The position numbers and the translations under genes were made by a program. DNA of 36,729 nucleotides. Source: CAYVBN01 sp964538565 (GTDB lineage Bacteria > Pseudomonadota > Alphaproteobacteria > Rhizobiales > Xanthobacteraceae). Under the pieces are notes generated by a model. It ran no database searches. It was not told where the DNA came from and saw nothing but the letters and a program-made list of their open reading frames with translations. Within the stretch, counting starts at the first letter, position 1. Each line of letters opens with the position of its first letter. This document shows positions 16,765 to 26,700 of the stretch, piece by piece. The stretch is taken from assembly GCA_964538565.1 (NCBI GenBank), contig CAZIGW010000007.1, positions 1 to 36,729 on the forward strand, in the 5' to 3' direction.

Positions 16765-18078
16765 ATGACCCCCGTCGACGCCATTCTCGCGCGGCTCCTC
16801 GCGCTCCATCCCAAGCGCATCGATCTGTCGCTTGGCCGGATGTGGCGCATCCTCGACGCGCTCGGCCACCCCGAGCGCTCGGTGCCGCCCGTGATCCACG
16901 TCGCCGGCACCAACGGCAAGGGTTCGACGATCGCGTTCATGCGCGCGATGCTGGAGGCGGCGGGAAAATCGGTCCACGTCTACACGTCGCCCAACCTGGT
17001 GCGCATGAACGAGCGCTTTCGCCTTGGCGCGCCGGGTGGCGGCAAGCTGGTCGGCGATGCGGAGCTGGCCGACACGCTCGCCGAATGCGAACGCCACAAC
17101 GGCGGCGCTCCGATCACCGTGTTCGAGATCGAGACGGCCGCCGCCTTCCTGATGTTCTCGCGCCATCCCGCCGACGTGCTTCTGCTCGAAGTGGGATTGG
17201 GCGGACGCCTCGACGCGACGAACGTCATCGAGCGCCCGCTTGCAAGCGTGATCACGCCGGTGTCGATGGACCACCTCGAGTTTCTCGGCAACACGCTCTC
17301 GCTGATCGCCGCCGAGAAGGCGGGAATTCTCAAGCCGGATGTGCCCGGGATCATCGCGCCACAGAACGAAGACGCGCTGGCGGTGATCGTCCGCCAGGCG
17401 GAGGCGATTTCGGCGCCGCTTCGCGTCTGCGGGCAGGAATGGATGGTGGCGGAGGAGCGCGGCCGCCTCGTCTACCAGGACGAGGCCGGCCTGATCGATC
17501 TGCCGGCGCCGCGCCTGTTCGGCCGTCATCAGTTCGCCAACGCGGGCACCGCGATCGCGGCCTTGCGCGCGGCGCGGCTCGGCCTCGTACCGGCCGCCTT
17601 CGAGCAGGGCCTGGTGAAGGTCGAATGGCCGGCGCGCCTGCAACGCCTCTCGTCAGGAAAGCTGTCGGCGCTGGCTCCGGCCGGAAGCGAGCTGTGGCTC
17701 GACGGCGGGCACAACGCCGACGGAGGGCGGGCGATCGCGGCGGCGCTCGCGGATCTCGAGGATCGCGTCTCCCGTCCGCTCGTGCTCGTCGTCGGCATGT
17801 TGTCGACCAAGGACTGCGAAGGCTTCCTGCGAAATTTCGCCGGGCTGGCCCGGCGGCTGATCGCGGTGCCGATTCACCAGGAGAAGACCCTGGCGGCGGA
17901 CGCGATCGCCGCAGCCGCCCGGCGGGTCGGCATTCCGGCGGATCCGTGCGATGATATCGAAGGCGCCCTGGCGCTGATCGGGCGCTATGATCTCGAACCG
18001 CCGCCGCGCATTCTGATCACCGGCTCGCTCTACCTGGCCGGCGAAGTCTTGGCCGCGAACGGGACCGTGCCCACCTGA
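16765..18078 (+). CDS. folC: Folylpolyglutamate synthase / dihydrofolate synthase
   Basis: A 437-residue Mur-ligase-family enzyme that adds glutamate to dihydropteroate and tetrahydrofolate. The P-loop GTNGKGST spans 49-55 or so; YTSPNLVRMNERF is the omega-loop/substrate region, LLEVGLGGRLDATN and PVSMDHLEFLGNT are the metal and carbamylated-lysine regions, and the C-terminal domain begins near WLDGGHNADGG. Length is normal. It follows accD by 30 bases and precedes a DoxX gene by 35; in many relatives thioredoxin follows directly on the same strand, so the doxX/ligase pair here interrupts that order. Confidence 0.95.
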   Translation: MTPVDAILARLLALHPKRIDLSLGRMWRILDALGHPERSVPPVIHVAGTNGKGSTIAFMRAMLEAAGKSVHVYTSPNLVRMNERFRLGAPGGGKLVGDAELADTLAECERHNGGAPITVFEIETAAAFLMFSRHPADVLLLEVGLGGRLDATNVIERPLASVITPVSMDHLEFLGNTLSLIAAEKAGILKPDVPGIIAPQNEDALAVIVRQAEAISAPLRVCGQEWMVAEERGRLVYQDEAGLIDLPAPRLFGRHQFANAGTAIAALRAARLGLVPAAFEQGLVKVEWPARLQRLSSGKLSALAPAGSELWLDGGHNADGGRAIAAALADLEDRVSRPLVLVVGMLSTKDCEGFLRNFAGLARRLIAVPIHQEKTLAADAIAAAARRVGIPADPCDDIEGALALIGRYDLEPPPRILITGSLYLAGEVLAANGTVPT

Positions 18079-18113
18079 GGCGCGTCGCATCGCGCGATCG
18101 GAAAGGACCCCCC

Positions 18114-18554
18114 ATGTCGCCGACATCGCCAGATTCCGGTTGGAAGGCCGTCGCCGTTCTGCTGGGACGCGTGATCTTCGCCGCCGTGTTCGTCATGGCG
18201 GTCAGCTTCAAGCTGATGGATATCGACGCGACCGCAGGCTACATCGCGGCGGCAGGATTCCCGATGGCGAATGTCCTCGCATGGCTCGCGGCGCTTCTCG
18301 AGCTCGCCCTCGTCGCCTGTTTTCTCACCGGCGCGTTTTTCTCCGAGGCGGCGCTTCTTGCCGCCGCCTATGTGGTGTTCCTGGGCTTTGCTTTCCACGG
18401 GCCATCCCGCTGGGCCGCAAACCAGTCCGAGTTCGGCTTTTTCGTCGATCACTTCACGTTCTTCGCGGGCCTCCTGTTCGCCGCGGTCCATGGTCCCGGA
18501 CGGCTGCTCGCGCTGCGGATCGGATTCCTGCGCGCCGACGAGACGGCTGCCTGA
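18114..18554 (+). CDS. DoxX family membrane protein
   Basis: A 146-residue inner-membrane protein with four hydrophobic helices (about 12-34, 45-70, 76-96 and 111-130). The N-terminal LGRVIFAAVFVMAVSFKLMD and the AAGFPMANVLAWLAALLELA segment are DoxX-like. DoxX proteins are linked to thiol redox and thiosulfate metabolism in some organisms, but no partner is visible here, so the function stays open. AAAGGA lies 7 bases before the ATG. It is the last plus-strand gene of the block and converges with the ligase gene. Confidence 0.85.
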   Translation: MSPTSPDSGWKAVAVLLGRVIFAAVFVMAVSFKLMDIDATAGYIAAAGFPMANVLAWLAALLELALVACFLTGAFFSEAALLAAAYVVFLGFAFHGPSRWAANQSEFGFFVDHFTFFAGLLFAAVHGPGRLLALRIGFLRADETAA

Positions 18555-18704
18555 TCGGCGTGTGTTCTTTTCGCGTCGTCTGACGCTCGGGCGTCGGAGA
18601 TCCGCAGCCTTTCCGGCTTCGATGGAATCAAGGCCGGGGCTCTCGGTTGTTGTCCTGACGCGCCTTCTTTGCGCGGACCCATACCCACTTCGCTGGAAAG
18701 CGCT

Positions 18705-19736
18705 CTAATGCAACAGCCGGAGCAGGTCGGCCTTCTTCTGCTCCACCTGCTCCATCGTGCATTGCCGCGGGGCCTTGTCGGGCCGCCAGCGCAACAGGCG
18801 CGTGCCGTGCCGGAAGCGGCCGGCGGAGAAGTGGTCGAAGCAGACTTCCACCACGAGCTTCGGCGCGAGCGGCTGCCATTCGCTTGTTCGCCTGGTTGAC
18901 CAGCGGCTCGGGCCCCCCGGCGCATTGCCGGTGAATCCGGGCGGGGCGATCAGCCGTTCGAGACGTGCGGTGAGCGGCTTCTTCTCCGCCGCGCGAATGG
19001 TCGACGTGAAGCCGACATGATTGAGCAGGCCGTCGTCGTCGTAGAGCCCGAGCAGCAGCGAGCCGACAACGCGCGCGCCGCTCGCGTAGCGGAAGCCGCC
19101 GACGACGCAATCGGCGCTGCGATGGTTCTTGATCTTGTGCATCGCCGTGCGTTCGCCCGAGCGATATTCGGCGTCGCGGCGTTTGGCGATGATGCCGTCG
19201 AGCGCGGTGCCGACGCGCTCGAGCCAGCGCCGGGCCTGCCCGAGCTCGGTCGTCGCCGGGGAGAGGCGGATCCGGGCGTTTCGCGGGAAGACGGCGCGCG
19301 CGAACCGCTCGAGCTCTTTGCGGCGCACGGTGAGCGGCAATGTCGTCAGCGTGCAGCCGCCGGCATCGACCAGCAGATCGAAGACGATGAGAAGCGCGGG
19401 TGTCTCCCTGGCCAGCCGATTGACGCGGCTCGCGGCCGGATGGATGCGTTGAAGCAGCGCGTCGAACGAGAGCGCGCCGTCGCCCGGCACGACGATCTCG
19501 CCATCGAGCACGAAGGCGCGAGGCTTCAGCGCGCGAACGGCGGCGACCAGTTCGGGAAAGTAGCGGGTAAGCGGCTGGCCGGATTTCGACTGCAGCTCGA
19601 TCGTGTCGCGGTCGCGGAAGACGAGACAGCGGAAGCCGTCCCATTTCGGTTCGTATTGCCACTGCGCCCCGGTCGGGATTTCCTCGACCGACCGGGCTTC
19701 CATCGGGGCAAAAGGCGGATGCAGGGGGAGGGCCAT
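18705..19736 (-). CDS. ATP-dependent DNA ligase, LigC-like
   Basis: A 343-residue ligase with a nucleotidyltransferase domain and an OB fold but no attached nuclease or primase domains. Motif I is EPKWDGFR with the AMP-accepting Lys31; FVLDGEIV (75-82), LDGIIAKRRDAEY (179-191) and HKIKNHRSADCVVGGF (200-215, motif V) follow. The C-terminal part has FRHGTRLLRWRPDKAP, typical of the LigC subfamily. Such stand-alone ligases act as accessory repair enzymes beside the NAD-dependent LigA; no Ku or LigD is nearby. The ATG at 19736 fits homologue length, though a clear ribosome binding site is missing. It lies downstream of trxA on the same strand. Confidence 0.9.
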   Translation of the reverse strand: MALPLHPPFAPMEARSVEEIPTGAQWQYEPKWDGFRCLVFRDRDTIELQSKSGQPLTRYFPELVAAVRALKPRAFVLDGEIVVPGDGALSFDALLQRIHPAASRVNRLARETPALLIVFDLLVDAGGCTLTTLPLTVRRKELERFARAVFPRNARIRLSPATTELGQARRWLERVGTALDGIIAKRRDAEYRSGERTAMHKIKNHRSADCVVGGFRYASGARVVGSLLLGLYDDDGLLNHVGFTSTIRAAEKKPLTARLERLIAPPGFTGNAPGGPSRWSTRRTSEWQPLAPKLVVEVCFDHFSAGRFRHGTRLLRWRPDKAPRQCTMEQVEQKKADLLRLLH

Positions 19737-19785
19737 CCGGAGCGACTCGATAACCCGCGCGTGCGCGCCTCGAGCCGTAAACGCC

Positions 19786-19810
19786 GACGGCCGGCTTTTG
19801 GCCGGCCGTC
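19786..19810. repeat. GC hairpin between trxA and the ligase gene
   Basis: GACGGCCGGC (19786-19795) and GCCGGCCGTC (19801-19810) form a perfect 10-bp stem with loop TTTTG, 25 bases beyond the trxA stop. The T-rich stretch lies on the upstream side of the hairpin for minus-strand transcripts, so it is not a textbook terminator for trxA, though it may stabilise the mRNA end. Confidence 0.55.
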
Positions 19811-19834
19811 GCTCCGAAAAAACAACAAAATTCG

Positions 19835-20155
19835 TCAGACCGCGGCGGTGATCCACTGCTCGAGCTTCTGCTTCGGCGCCGCGCCGACCTGGCGGGAGGC
19901 GGCCTCGCCATTCTTGAACAGCAGCAGCGTCGGGATCGACATCACGCCATACTTGGTGGCCGTGACCGGATTCTCGTCGACGTTCAGCTTGACGATCTTC
20001 ACCTTGCCGTCGAGCGAGCCGGCGATTTCCTCGAGCGCCGGGGCGATCATCCGGCAAGGGCCGCACCATTCGGCCCAGAAATCGACCACGACCGGGCCGC
20101 TTGCCTTGAGCACTTCGGCCTCGAAGGTCGTGTCGGAGACCTTGCCAACGCCCAT
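19835..20155 (-). CDS. trxA: Thioredoxin
   Basis: A 106-residue cytoplasmic disulfide reductase. The active site WCGPC places the redox cysteines at 31 and 34, preceded by VVVDFWAE; the cis-proline loop is MSIPTLLLFKNGE. GAGG lies 5 bases before the ATG at 20155. A minus-strand promoter with TTGACG and TACGTT at 17-base spacing lies 60 bases upstream, so trxA is likely transcribed independently of addA. Confidence 0.98.
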   Translation of the reverse strand: MGVGKVSDTTFEAEVLKASGPVVVDFWAEWCGPCRMIAPALEEIAGSLDGKVKIVKLNVDENPVTATKYGVMSIPTLLLFKNGEAASRQVGAAPKQKLEQWITAAV

Positions 20156-20217
20156 GGGAACCTCGCTTTTCGATTTGTTCAGGAGAATCGGGCACGCGTT
20201 GGGCGCCCGCAGGCCTC

Positions 20218-20246
20218 AACGTAGGTAGGGGTTCCCACAGCGTCAA
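20218..20246 (-). promoter_or_regulatory. Candidate housekeeping promoter of trxA
   Basis: On the minus strand TTGACG (20241-20246) and TACGTT (20218-20223) are 17 bases apart. The -35 box matches 5 of 6 consensus bases and the -10 box 3 of 6, reasonable for a GC-rich alphaproteobacterium. The transcript would start near 20211, giving a leader of about 55 bases. Confidence 0.5.
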
Positions 20247-20316
20247 GCGCCCTCACGGCGAGGTGAGACGGGCGCGATCTCGCCCGCGCGTCGGGCCTCA
20301 CGCCGGCCACGCTGTC

Positions 20317-23300
20317 TCACGGGCCCGCAAGGACCTTCTCGAGCGCCCGGTCGAGACCGTCGGCGGGCAGCTCCATCAGGTCGGGACCATCGGTCCATAC
20401 CAGCGCGGCGCGAATCGGCCGGTCCGGATAGAGCTTCGTGAGCACGGCGCGGTAGAGCGCAAGCTGCGCCACGTAGGCTTCCGGCACGTCCTCCAGGCGC
20501 CGCGGAGGCACCCGGTTGGTCTTGTAGTCGGCGATCAGGACCGCGTCCGCACCGGCGGCGAGGCGGTCGACCCGCCCGGAGACCAGGACGGGCAATCCGT
20601 CGCGGCGCGCCAGCCGGCCGACGATCGGCACCTCCGAACGGCTGCCCGGCGCGAACAGCGCGGCGAATTGCGGCGCGTCCAGTACCGCGCGGACCTGGGC
20701 GAGCAGCGCCGCGCGCCAATCCTCGGAGAATTGAGCGCCCGCGCGTCCGAGATACCGCATTCCGGCTTGGACGCGCCCGTCGGGCGGGATGTCCGGCAGC
20801 GACTGCATCAGCCGATGCAGCAGGCGTCCGCGCAGGAGCGCGACCTGTCGCGTCTCGGCGCTCGCGGCTCCGGCCGGCGTTCCCGCATGGCTCTCGTCGA
20901 AGGCGGTGGAGGGGGACAGGACGATCGGCCGCGTCTCGGCAGGCGCCGCTTGCGACAGCCATTCCGGCCGCTCGGGCGATTGCTCAGCGGGGCCGGCCGC
21001 CGGTTCCGCCGCAACGGCGCGCTCGGCCATGGTGCGCCAGCGGCCGACCTCGCCGTCTCCGTCGTCGGCCGGTTCCATAGTCAACCGGGGCCGCAACGCC
21101 GTATGGACCAGGTCATACCAGCATCCGTCCGGCCGCTTGCGCTCGCCCTCGTATCCGCACACGACCAGGCGTTCGGCCGCGCGCGTCATGGCGACATAGA
21201 GCAGGCGCCGGTATTCGTCGCGCGCGGCGTTCAGCGCCTGGGTTCGGGCGGCGGCCACCGCCGGAACGTCGTCGTCCTTCCGCCCCGCCCACACGACGAG
21301 ATCTGGGCGCCCGCTTCCTGCCGGCAACGCGAGGAGTCGCGGCGGGCGCGGCCCTGCCGGCGGTGTCGTCGTGTCGGCGAGAATGACGATCGGCGCTTCG
21401 AGCCCCTTGGCGCCGTGCACCGTCATCACGCGCACCTCGTCGCGCGCGATTTCGAGATCGCGCTTCACCTCCGTGGGGGCCGCGCGCAGCCAGGCAACGA
21501 AGCCCTGCAGCGAGGGCGTTTCGCGGGTCTCGTAGTCGAGCGCCAGGTTGAGGAATTCATCGAGCGCGTCGGCGGCTTCCGTTCCGAGCCGGGCGAAGAT
21601 CCTGCGCCGGCCGCCTCCGGGTCCGAGCAGGCGGGCATAGAAGGCGAACGGCGTGTCGCAGCGCGCGGCTTCCGCGAGTTGATCGAGCCGCGATGACGCT
21701 TCCGAGAAACGCGCATCCTCGCCGGCGTGCGCGCGCAGGGCGTCCCGCAAGGTCCCCGGGCGGCCCCAGGCGATGCGGAAGAGATCTTCGTCGTCGAAGC
21801 CGAACAATGGACTTTTCAGCACGATCGCGAGCGACAGGTCGTCCTCGCGAAGCAGCAGGCAGTCGGCGAGGGCCATCAGATCGACCACGGCGATGTGCTC
21901 GGTCAGGACCAGGCGGTCGGCGCCGCCGACAGGGATACCGGCGTATTTGAGCGCGCGGATGATGCCCTCGAACAGCGCGCCGCGCTGGCGCACCAGCACC
22001 AGAATGTCGCCGGGACGCCGGCCCTGCCGCTGCCAGGCGGCGATGGTTCTGGCGATTCTCTGCGCCAGCCGGGCCTGCGGGCTCGTCTCCGACTGCAGGT
22101 CGAATGGCGCGTCCCACGCTTCGACTTCGCGCCGCTCGTTGGCGGCGACGAGCGGCCAGATCTCGACGCGGCCCGGCAGGGCGTCCGGCAACGCGATATG
22201 CGGTGGCACGCCGTCGGCGTCGGTGGTGACGCTCGCGGCAATCTCGCTGGGGCGAAACACCTCGTCGACGGCGCCGAGGACGTTCGGGCCGGAGCGGAAG
22301 GAGTGCTTGAACTCCTGCGCCACGAACGTGAGGCCGCTCGTCTCATGCGCGTGTTTGAAGTGACGCCGCATCTGCGCGAACGTGCCGGGCTCCGCGCCCT
22401 GGAAGGAGAAGATCGACTGCTTCTCGTCGCCCACCGCGAAGATCGTGCGCGTGCGCGGCGCGCGCGCGCCTTCCCCGGCCGTGAACTCGGCGACCAGGCG
22501 CTTGACGATCTCCCACTGCTTCGGACTCGTGTCCTGCGCTTCGTCGACGAGCAGGTGATCGATGCCGAGGTCGAGCTTGTAGAGCACCCAGGCGGCGGAG
22601 ACGTTGTCGAACAACTCGAGCGTCTTTTCGATCAGGTCGTCGTAGTCGAGCAGGCCCTTTCGGACCTTCTCGCGCGCGTAGCGGCCGATCACCTCGTGCA
22701 CGACGGTGAGGAGCGCGGCGCTGCGGTCCCGGATCATCACGGCGCGCCGCCGCTCGATGAGTCGCGTCAACCGCAGCTGCTCGTCCGCGAGCTTTTGCGC
22801 GAGCGCAGGCTCCTTCTGCGCCAGCGCGCTCGTCACCAGGGTCTTGCGCGGACCCTTCTCGGTGAAAAAGACCGACAGATAGGCCTCGACCTGCACCGCG
22901 CCGGTCGCTTCGGCGGCCTGCGCAAGGCGTTGGCACTGTTTCTGATCGTTCGCCGAGCCGGCCCGGCAGATCTCCGCCGCCTTCCCCCAGGCGGCCACCG
23001 GCAGGATCGGACCGCCGACGATCGCGGCCTCGATGCGCGCTAGCGTGTCGGCCGGATCCAGTCCGAGCGCGCGCGACAATTCGTCGATGGCGGCCGGGAT
23101 GCCGCCGGCCGCCGCGACCCAGCGGGCGAGCGCGTCCCGCCGCCCGATCGCCTCGCGCACGAGATCGCGGAAGGTCGTGTCGGCCGCGGCCGCGATCGCC
23201 GATGCCAACGCCTGTCCGAGCGCGCTCTCCGGCTTGGCGGCCGCCTCGAGCAGCACGTCGAGCGTGGCGCGGTCGAGCAATTCGGATTCGGCGCGCTCGT

Positions 23301-23754
23301 CGAGCACGGTGAAACGCGCGGCGACGTTCGCCTCGAACGGGAATTGCTGCAGGAGACGGGTGCAGAATGCGTGAATCGTCTGCACCTTGAGGCCGCCCGG
23401 TGTCTCGAGCGCGCCGGCGAAGAGGCGCCGCGCCAGCGCGAGCCGTCGCGGCGACGGCAGCGGATCGCCGATGGCGACGATTTCACGGGCAAGCGCCACG
23501 TCGTCGAGCTCGACCCAGGCGCCGAGCGTGTCGAACACGCGGTTCGCCATGTTGGCGGCGGCCGCCTTGGTGAACGTGATGCAGAGAATCTTCGCCGGGT
23601 CGACGCCGCGCAGCAGCAGACGGATCACGCGCTGCGCGAGCACGTGGGTCTTGCCGGCGCCGGCGTTGGCCGCGACCCAGGCCGAAGCCGTCGGATCGGA
23701 CGTCTCGATCTGAACCTGGCGGACGATGTCGGGGATCGGACGCGGCGACTTCAT
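20317..23754 (-). CDS. addA: AddA, double-strand break repair helicase-nuclease (alphaproteobacterial type)
   Basis: A 1145-residue UvrD-type superfamily 1 helicase with a C-terminal PD-(D/E)XK nuclease. With AddB it resects double-strand breaks and loads RecA. Walker A is ANAGAGKTH (29-37); HLLVDEAQDTSPKQWEIV is motif II, FAVGDEKQSIFSFQGA motif III, and MTVHGAKGLEAPIV motif V. The nuclease active site is AVLIADYKTNR with Asp1076 and Lys1078, followed by AQLALYRAVL. It begins inside the addB stop codon (ATGA overlap) with GGAGG upstream, showing translational coupling of the two subunits. Confidence 0.97.
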   Translation of the reverse strand: MKSPRPIPDIVRQVQIETSDPTASAWVAANAGAGKTHVLAQRVIRLLLRGVDPAKILCITFTKAAAANMANRVFDTLGAWVELDDVALAREIVAIGDPLPSPRRLALARRLFAGALETPGGLKVQTIHAFCTRLLQQFPFEANVAARFTVLDERAESELLDRATLDVLLEAAAKPESALGQALASAIAAAADTTFRDLVREAIGRRDALARWVAAAGGIPAAIDELSRALGLDPADTLARIEAAIVGGPILPVAAWGKAAEICRAGSANDQKQCQRLAQAAEATGAVQVEAYLSVFFTEKGPRKTLVTSALAQKEPALAQKLADEQLRLTRLIERRRAVMIRDRSAALLTVVHEVIGRYAREKVRKGLLDYDDLIEKTLELFDNVSAAWVLYKLDLGIDHLLVDEAQDTSPKQWEIVKRLVAEFTAGEGARAPRTRTIFAVGDEKQSIFSFQGAEPGTFAQMRRHFKHAHETSGLTFVAQEFKHSFRSGPNVLGAVDEVFRPSEIAASVTTDADGVPPHIALPDALPGRVEIWPLVAANERREVEAWDAPFDLQSETSPQARLAQRIARTIAAWQRQGRRPGDILVLVRQRGALFEGIIRALKYAGIPVGGADRLVLTEHIAVVDLMALADCLLLREDDLSLAIVLKSPLFGFDDEDLFRIAWGRPGTLRDALRAHAGEDARFSEASSRLDQLAEAARCDTPFAFYARLLGPGGGRRRIFARLGTEAADALDEFLNLALDYETRETPSLQGFVAWLRAAPTEVKRDLEIARDEVRVMTVHGAKGLEAPIVILADTTTPPAGPRPPRLLALPAGSGRPDLVVWAGRKDDDVPAVAAARTQALNAARDEYRRLLYVAMTRAAERLVVCGYEGERKRPDGCWYDLVHTALRPRLTMEPADDGDGEVGRWRTMAERAVAAEPAAGPAEQSPERPEWLSQAAPAETRPIVLSPSTAFDESHAGTPAGAASAETRQVALLRGRLLHRLMQSLPDIPPDGRVQAGMRYLGRAGAQFSEDWRAALLAQVRAVLDAPQFAALFAPGSRSEVPIVGRLARRDGLPVLVSGRVDRLAAGADAVLIADYKTNRVPPRRLEDVPEAYVAQLALYRAVLTKLYPDRPIRAALVWTDGPDLMELPADGLDRALEKVLAGP

Positions 23755-26700
23755 TCATCGCCTCCGTCCAGCGCGCCGCCGGTCAGCGCCCATTCCTTCA
23801 CGCGGGCGAGATCGTCGTAGGTGCCGTAGCGGTTCTTCCACATCGGCAGCACCAGCGAGCGATAGGGCGTCGACTCGTCTTCGAACTGGCGCGCGAACGC
23901 GGCGAGCTTCTCGAGCGCATGATCGGCCGCGGCGTCGGGCGTCACGCCGGAAAGATCGATCGTGCAGACCTCGCCGGGCGGATCGTTGCCCTTCAGGCGC
24001 ACATAGGCGAGCTCGCAGACCGAGACGCCGGCCGGGATGCCGGCGAACCCGCCGCCGCGCAGGATGGCGGCCTCGAGCGTCAATTGCGGCGCGATGCCGA
24101 TGCGCACCTGCTTGCTGGTCGGCGGATCGCCGGTCTTGAAATCCAGGATGGCGAAGCGTCCGTCGGCGCCTCGCTCGATGCGATCGGCACGCGCCGACAG
24201 GCGCAGCTCCCGTTCGCCGAGCGGAATGGCGATACGGCCGTGGATTTCGGCAAAGATCGCCGCGACGCCCGTTCGACGCAGGTGCTCCCAATCGGCAAAC
24301 CAGCGACAGATGCGCTGGAAACGCGGCCACCAGAACGCGCGCGCTTCCGGATAATCCTCGAGCGGCGCGAAATGCACGCGGCCGAGCGCGAGCAGCTCGC
24401 CGTAAGGATCCGCCGGCAGGCTCTCGGCGAAGCGCCGCGCGAACGCGCCGATCGCCGCGTGGATGGCGCTGCCGCGATCGGCGGCGCCCGGCGGGGTATC
24501 GACCGCGTCGAGGCGGCCGAGCTTCAGGATGTGCTTGGCGTAGATCGTGTAGGGATCGCGCAGCCAATGCTCGATCTCGGTCACCGAGAGCGCGATCGGC
24601 CGCGCCGCCCGCGGCGGTTTCGGTTCGGGCCGGCTGGCGGGCGCGACCCGCGCCGGCCGATCGAGGCTCGCCGCGAGGTCGAGATAGCGCCGGCCACGCG
24701 CAAGAAGGTCGTTCCAGCGCCTTTCGCCGACCACGGCGGCGAGCCGCTGCAGAAATCGCGACGGGACGGTCGGCGCGCCCGCGAGCTTGCCGGCGTGGGT
24801 GAGGACGACGTCCTTCATGCCGAGCAGCTGCGCGAAGTCGTGCGCCGACAGGCTGATGCGCCGCTCCGGCAGGTCGAGGCCGAGCGTGCGGCGCATCGGC
24901 CGGCTGAGCCAGGCGTCGTTGCGCGTTTCCGGCGGCCACACGCCTTCGACCAGTCCGCCGAGAACGACGCGGTCGAAGGTCGTCAATCGCGCCTCGAGCG
25001 GTCCGTAGATGCGCACCCGCGCGCCGGGCGTGCCGGCCCGCCGTACCACCCGGTCGTCGATCACCGCGCGAAAGAATTCCGCATATTCGTCGGTCGCGAC
25101 CCGGATGCCGAAGCGCGCCTGCTGCGCGATGTCGTCGAACGCCCGCGCGAGCGCGGCGCCGTCGGCGCCCGCGAAGGCGGCGACTTCGGCGTTCTCATCG
25201 CCCGCGAGCGCCGTCACCGCCTCACAGTGTCGCGCCGCGATCTCGTCGAAGGCCTGCGCGCCGCGCAGTCGCTCGAGCGGTGCCAGGGCTTCGGCGAGGC
25301 GGCGTACGAGATCGACGGCGGCGTCGAGATCGGTTGCGTCGAGCCCGGTGCGCGGATCGGAATGATGCAGGTCGGTTTCCTCTCCGCGGCGGAACCGCGC
25401 AAGGTCCGCGCGCAGGTCCGCGAGCGCGCGCGCGAGCCCGTTCGTTCCGGGCCGCGGCCGCGTTCCACGCAGCACCGCGCGTTCGAGCGTCGCGATGGCG
25501 CGCGCGTGGCGATCCGGCGGTGCGCCGAGCCGCAGCAACGGATGCTTGAGCAGCGCCAGCAGCGGGAGCGGTGCAAGTCCGCCGAGCGCCGCCTCGGCGG
25601 CGAGCAGCGCGAAGAGACCGGCCGGCGTCTCGGCAAGCCGGTCCCCGCCGGTGTCGTCGACCGTCACGTTCCAGCGGCCAAGCGCGGCGATCACCCGGCG
25701 GGCGAGGGCGCGATCGGGTGTCACGAGGGCCGCGATCGACCGTTCCTGCTCCACCGCCTCGCGCAGGGCCACGGCGATCGCCAGCGCTTCCTCCTCGGCG
25801 TTCGCCGCCGCGATCACGGTCAGGCCGCCGACGGCGGATGCCACGTGCGCGGCGAAGTCGGGCGCCTTGAGACGTGCGGTCCAGCGGTCGGTCGCCGCGG
25901 CCGGCCGCAAAGCCTCCGAGACGAGCAACTCGCGGCCATGCGGACCGGGCGGGACGAGCGGTGCGACCGCCCGGCGCGGCATGCCGAGCCGGGCGAGCAG
26001 CGCCTGCATGGCGAACTGCGGGTGGCCGGTGGCCGGGGCGAGGTCGTCGCCCGCCTCGTCACGGCCGCCCGGAATGAGGTTCCACGCGTCGTCGTCGAGA
26101 TCCGTGTCGAGGCCCGGCAACACGACGGCGCCGTGCGGCAGTCGCGCGATCGTCGTGAGCAGCGTGGCGGTCGCCGGCATCGAGCCGGTCGAACCGGCGG
26201 CGATCACGGGACCGGCGGTCGCCGTGGCGAGGCGCGCGGTTTCCGCATTGATCAGCAGGTCGCGCCGCGCCGCCGGTTCGATCGCCTGCCGCTCGTTCAG
26301 GATCTGCGGCCAGGCCTCCCGCGCAATCTTGAGAAAGCGCAAGGTCAACTGCCAATAGGCGTCGACCTCCTCCGGCACCAGCCCGTCGAGCCGGTCCCAC
26401 GACACCTCGCGGGTGGTCATGTCGTCGATGAGTCGCGTAAGATCGTCGGCCAGCGCCAGGGCCGCCGTCGGCGAGTGGACGATGACGGAGCCCGCGCCGG
26501 CCGCGGACGTCACCTGCCCGGTCCATTGCAGAACGAGGCGCGCGAGCAGCATCCGCCGCTCGAGCGCCCCGATCGTCGGCGGCAGGTCGAGCGCATCCGC
26601 CGCCGACATCCCGGTGGCGATCTCGCTGAAGACGATCTCGTCCTCGTCGATGTCGCCGAGCGCGACGATGCGCGGCAGCACGGCGGCGTCCGTCGCAAGC

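Noticed and set aside
19786..19810. Hairpin after trxA as an intrinsic terminator
   Set aside because: For minus-strand transcripts the T run precedes the hairpin instead of following it, so it was listed only as an inverted repeat.
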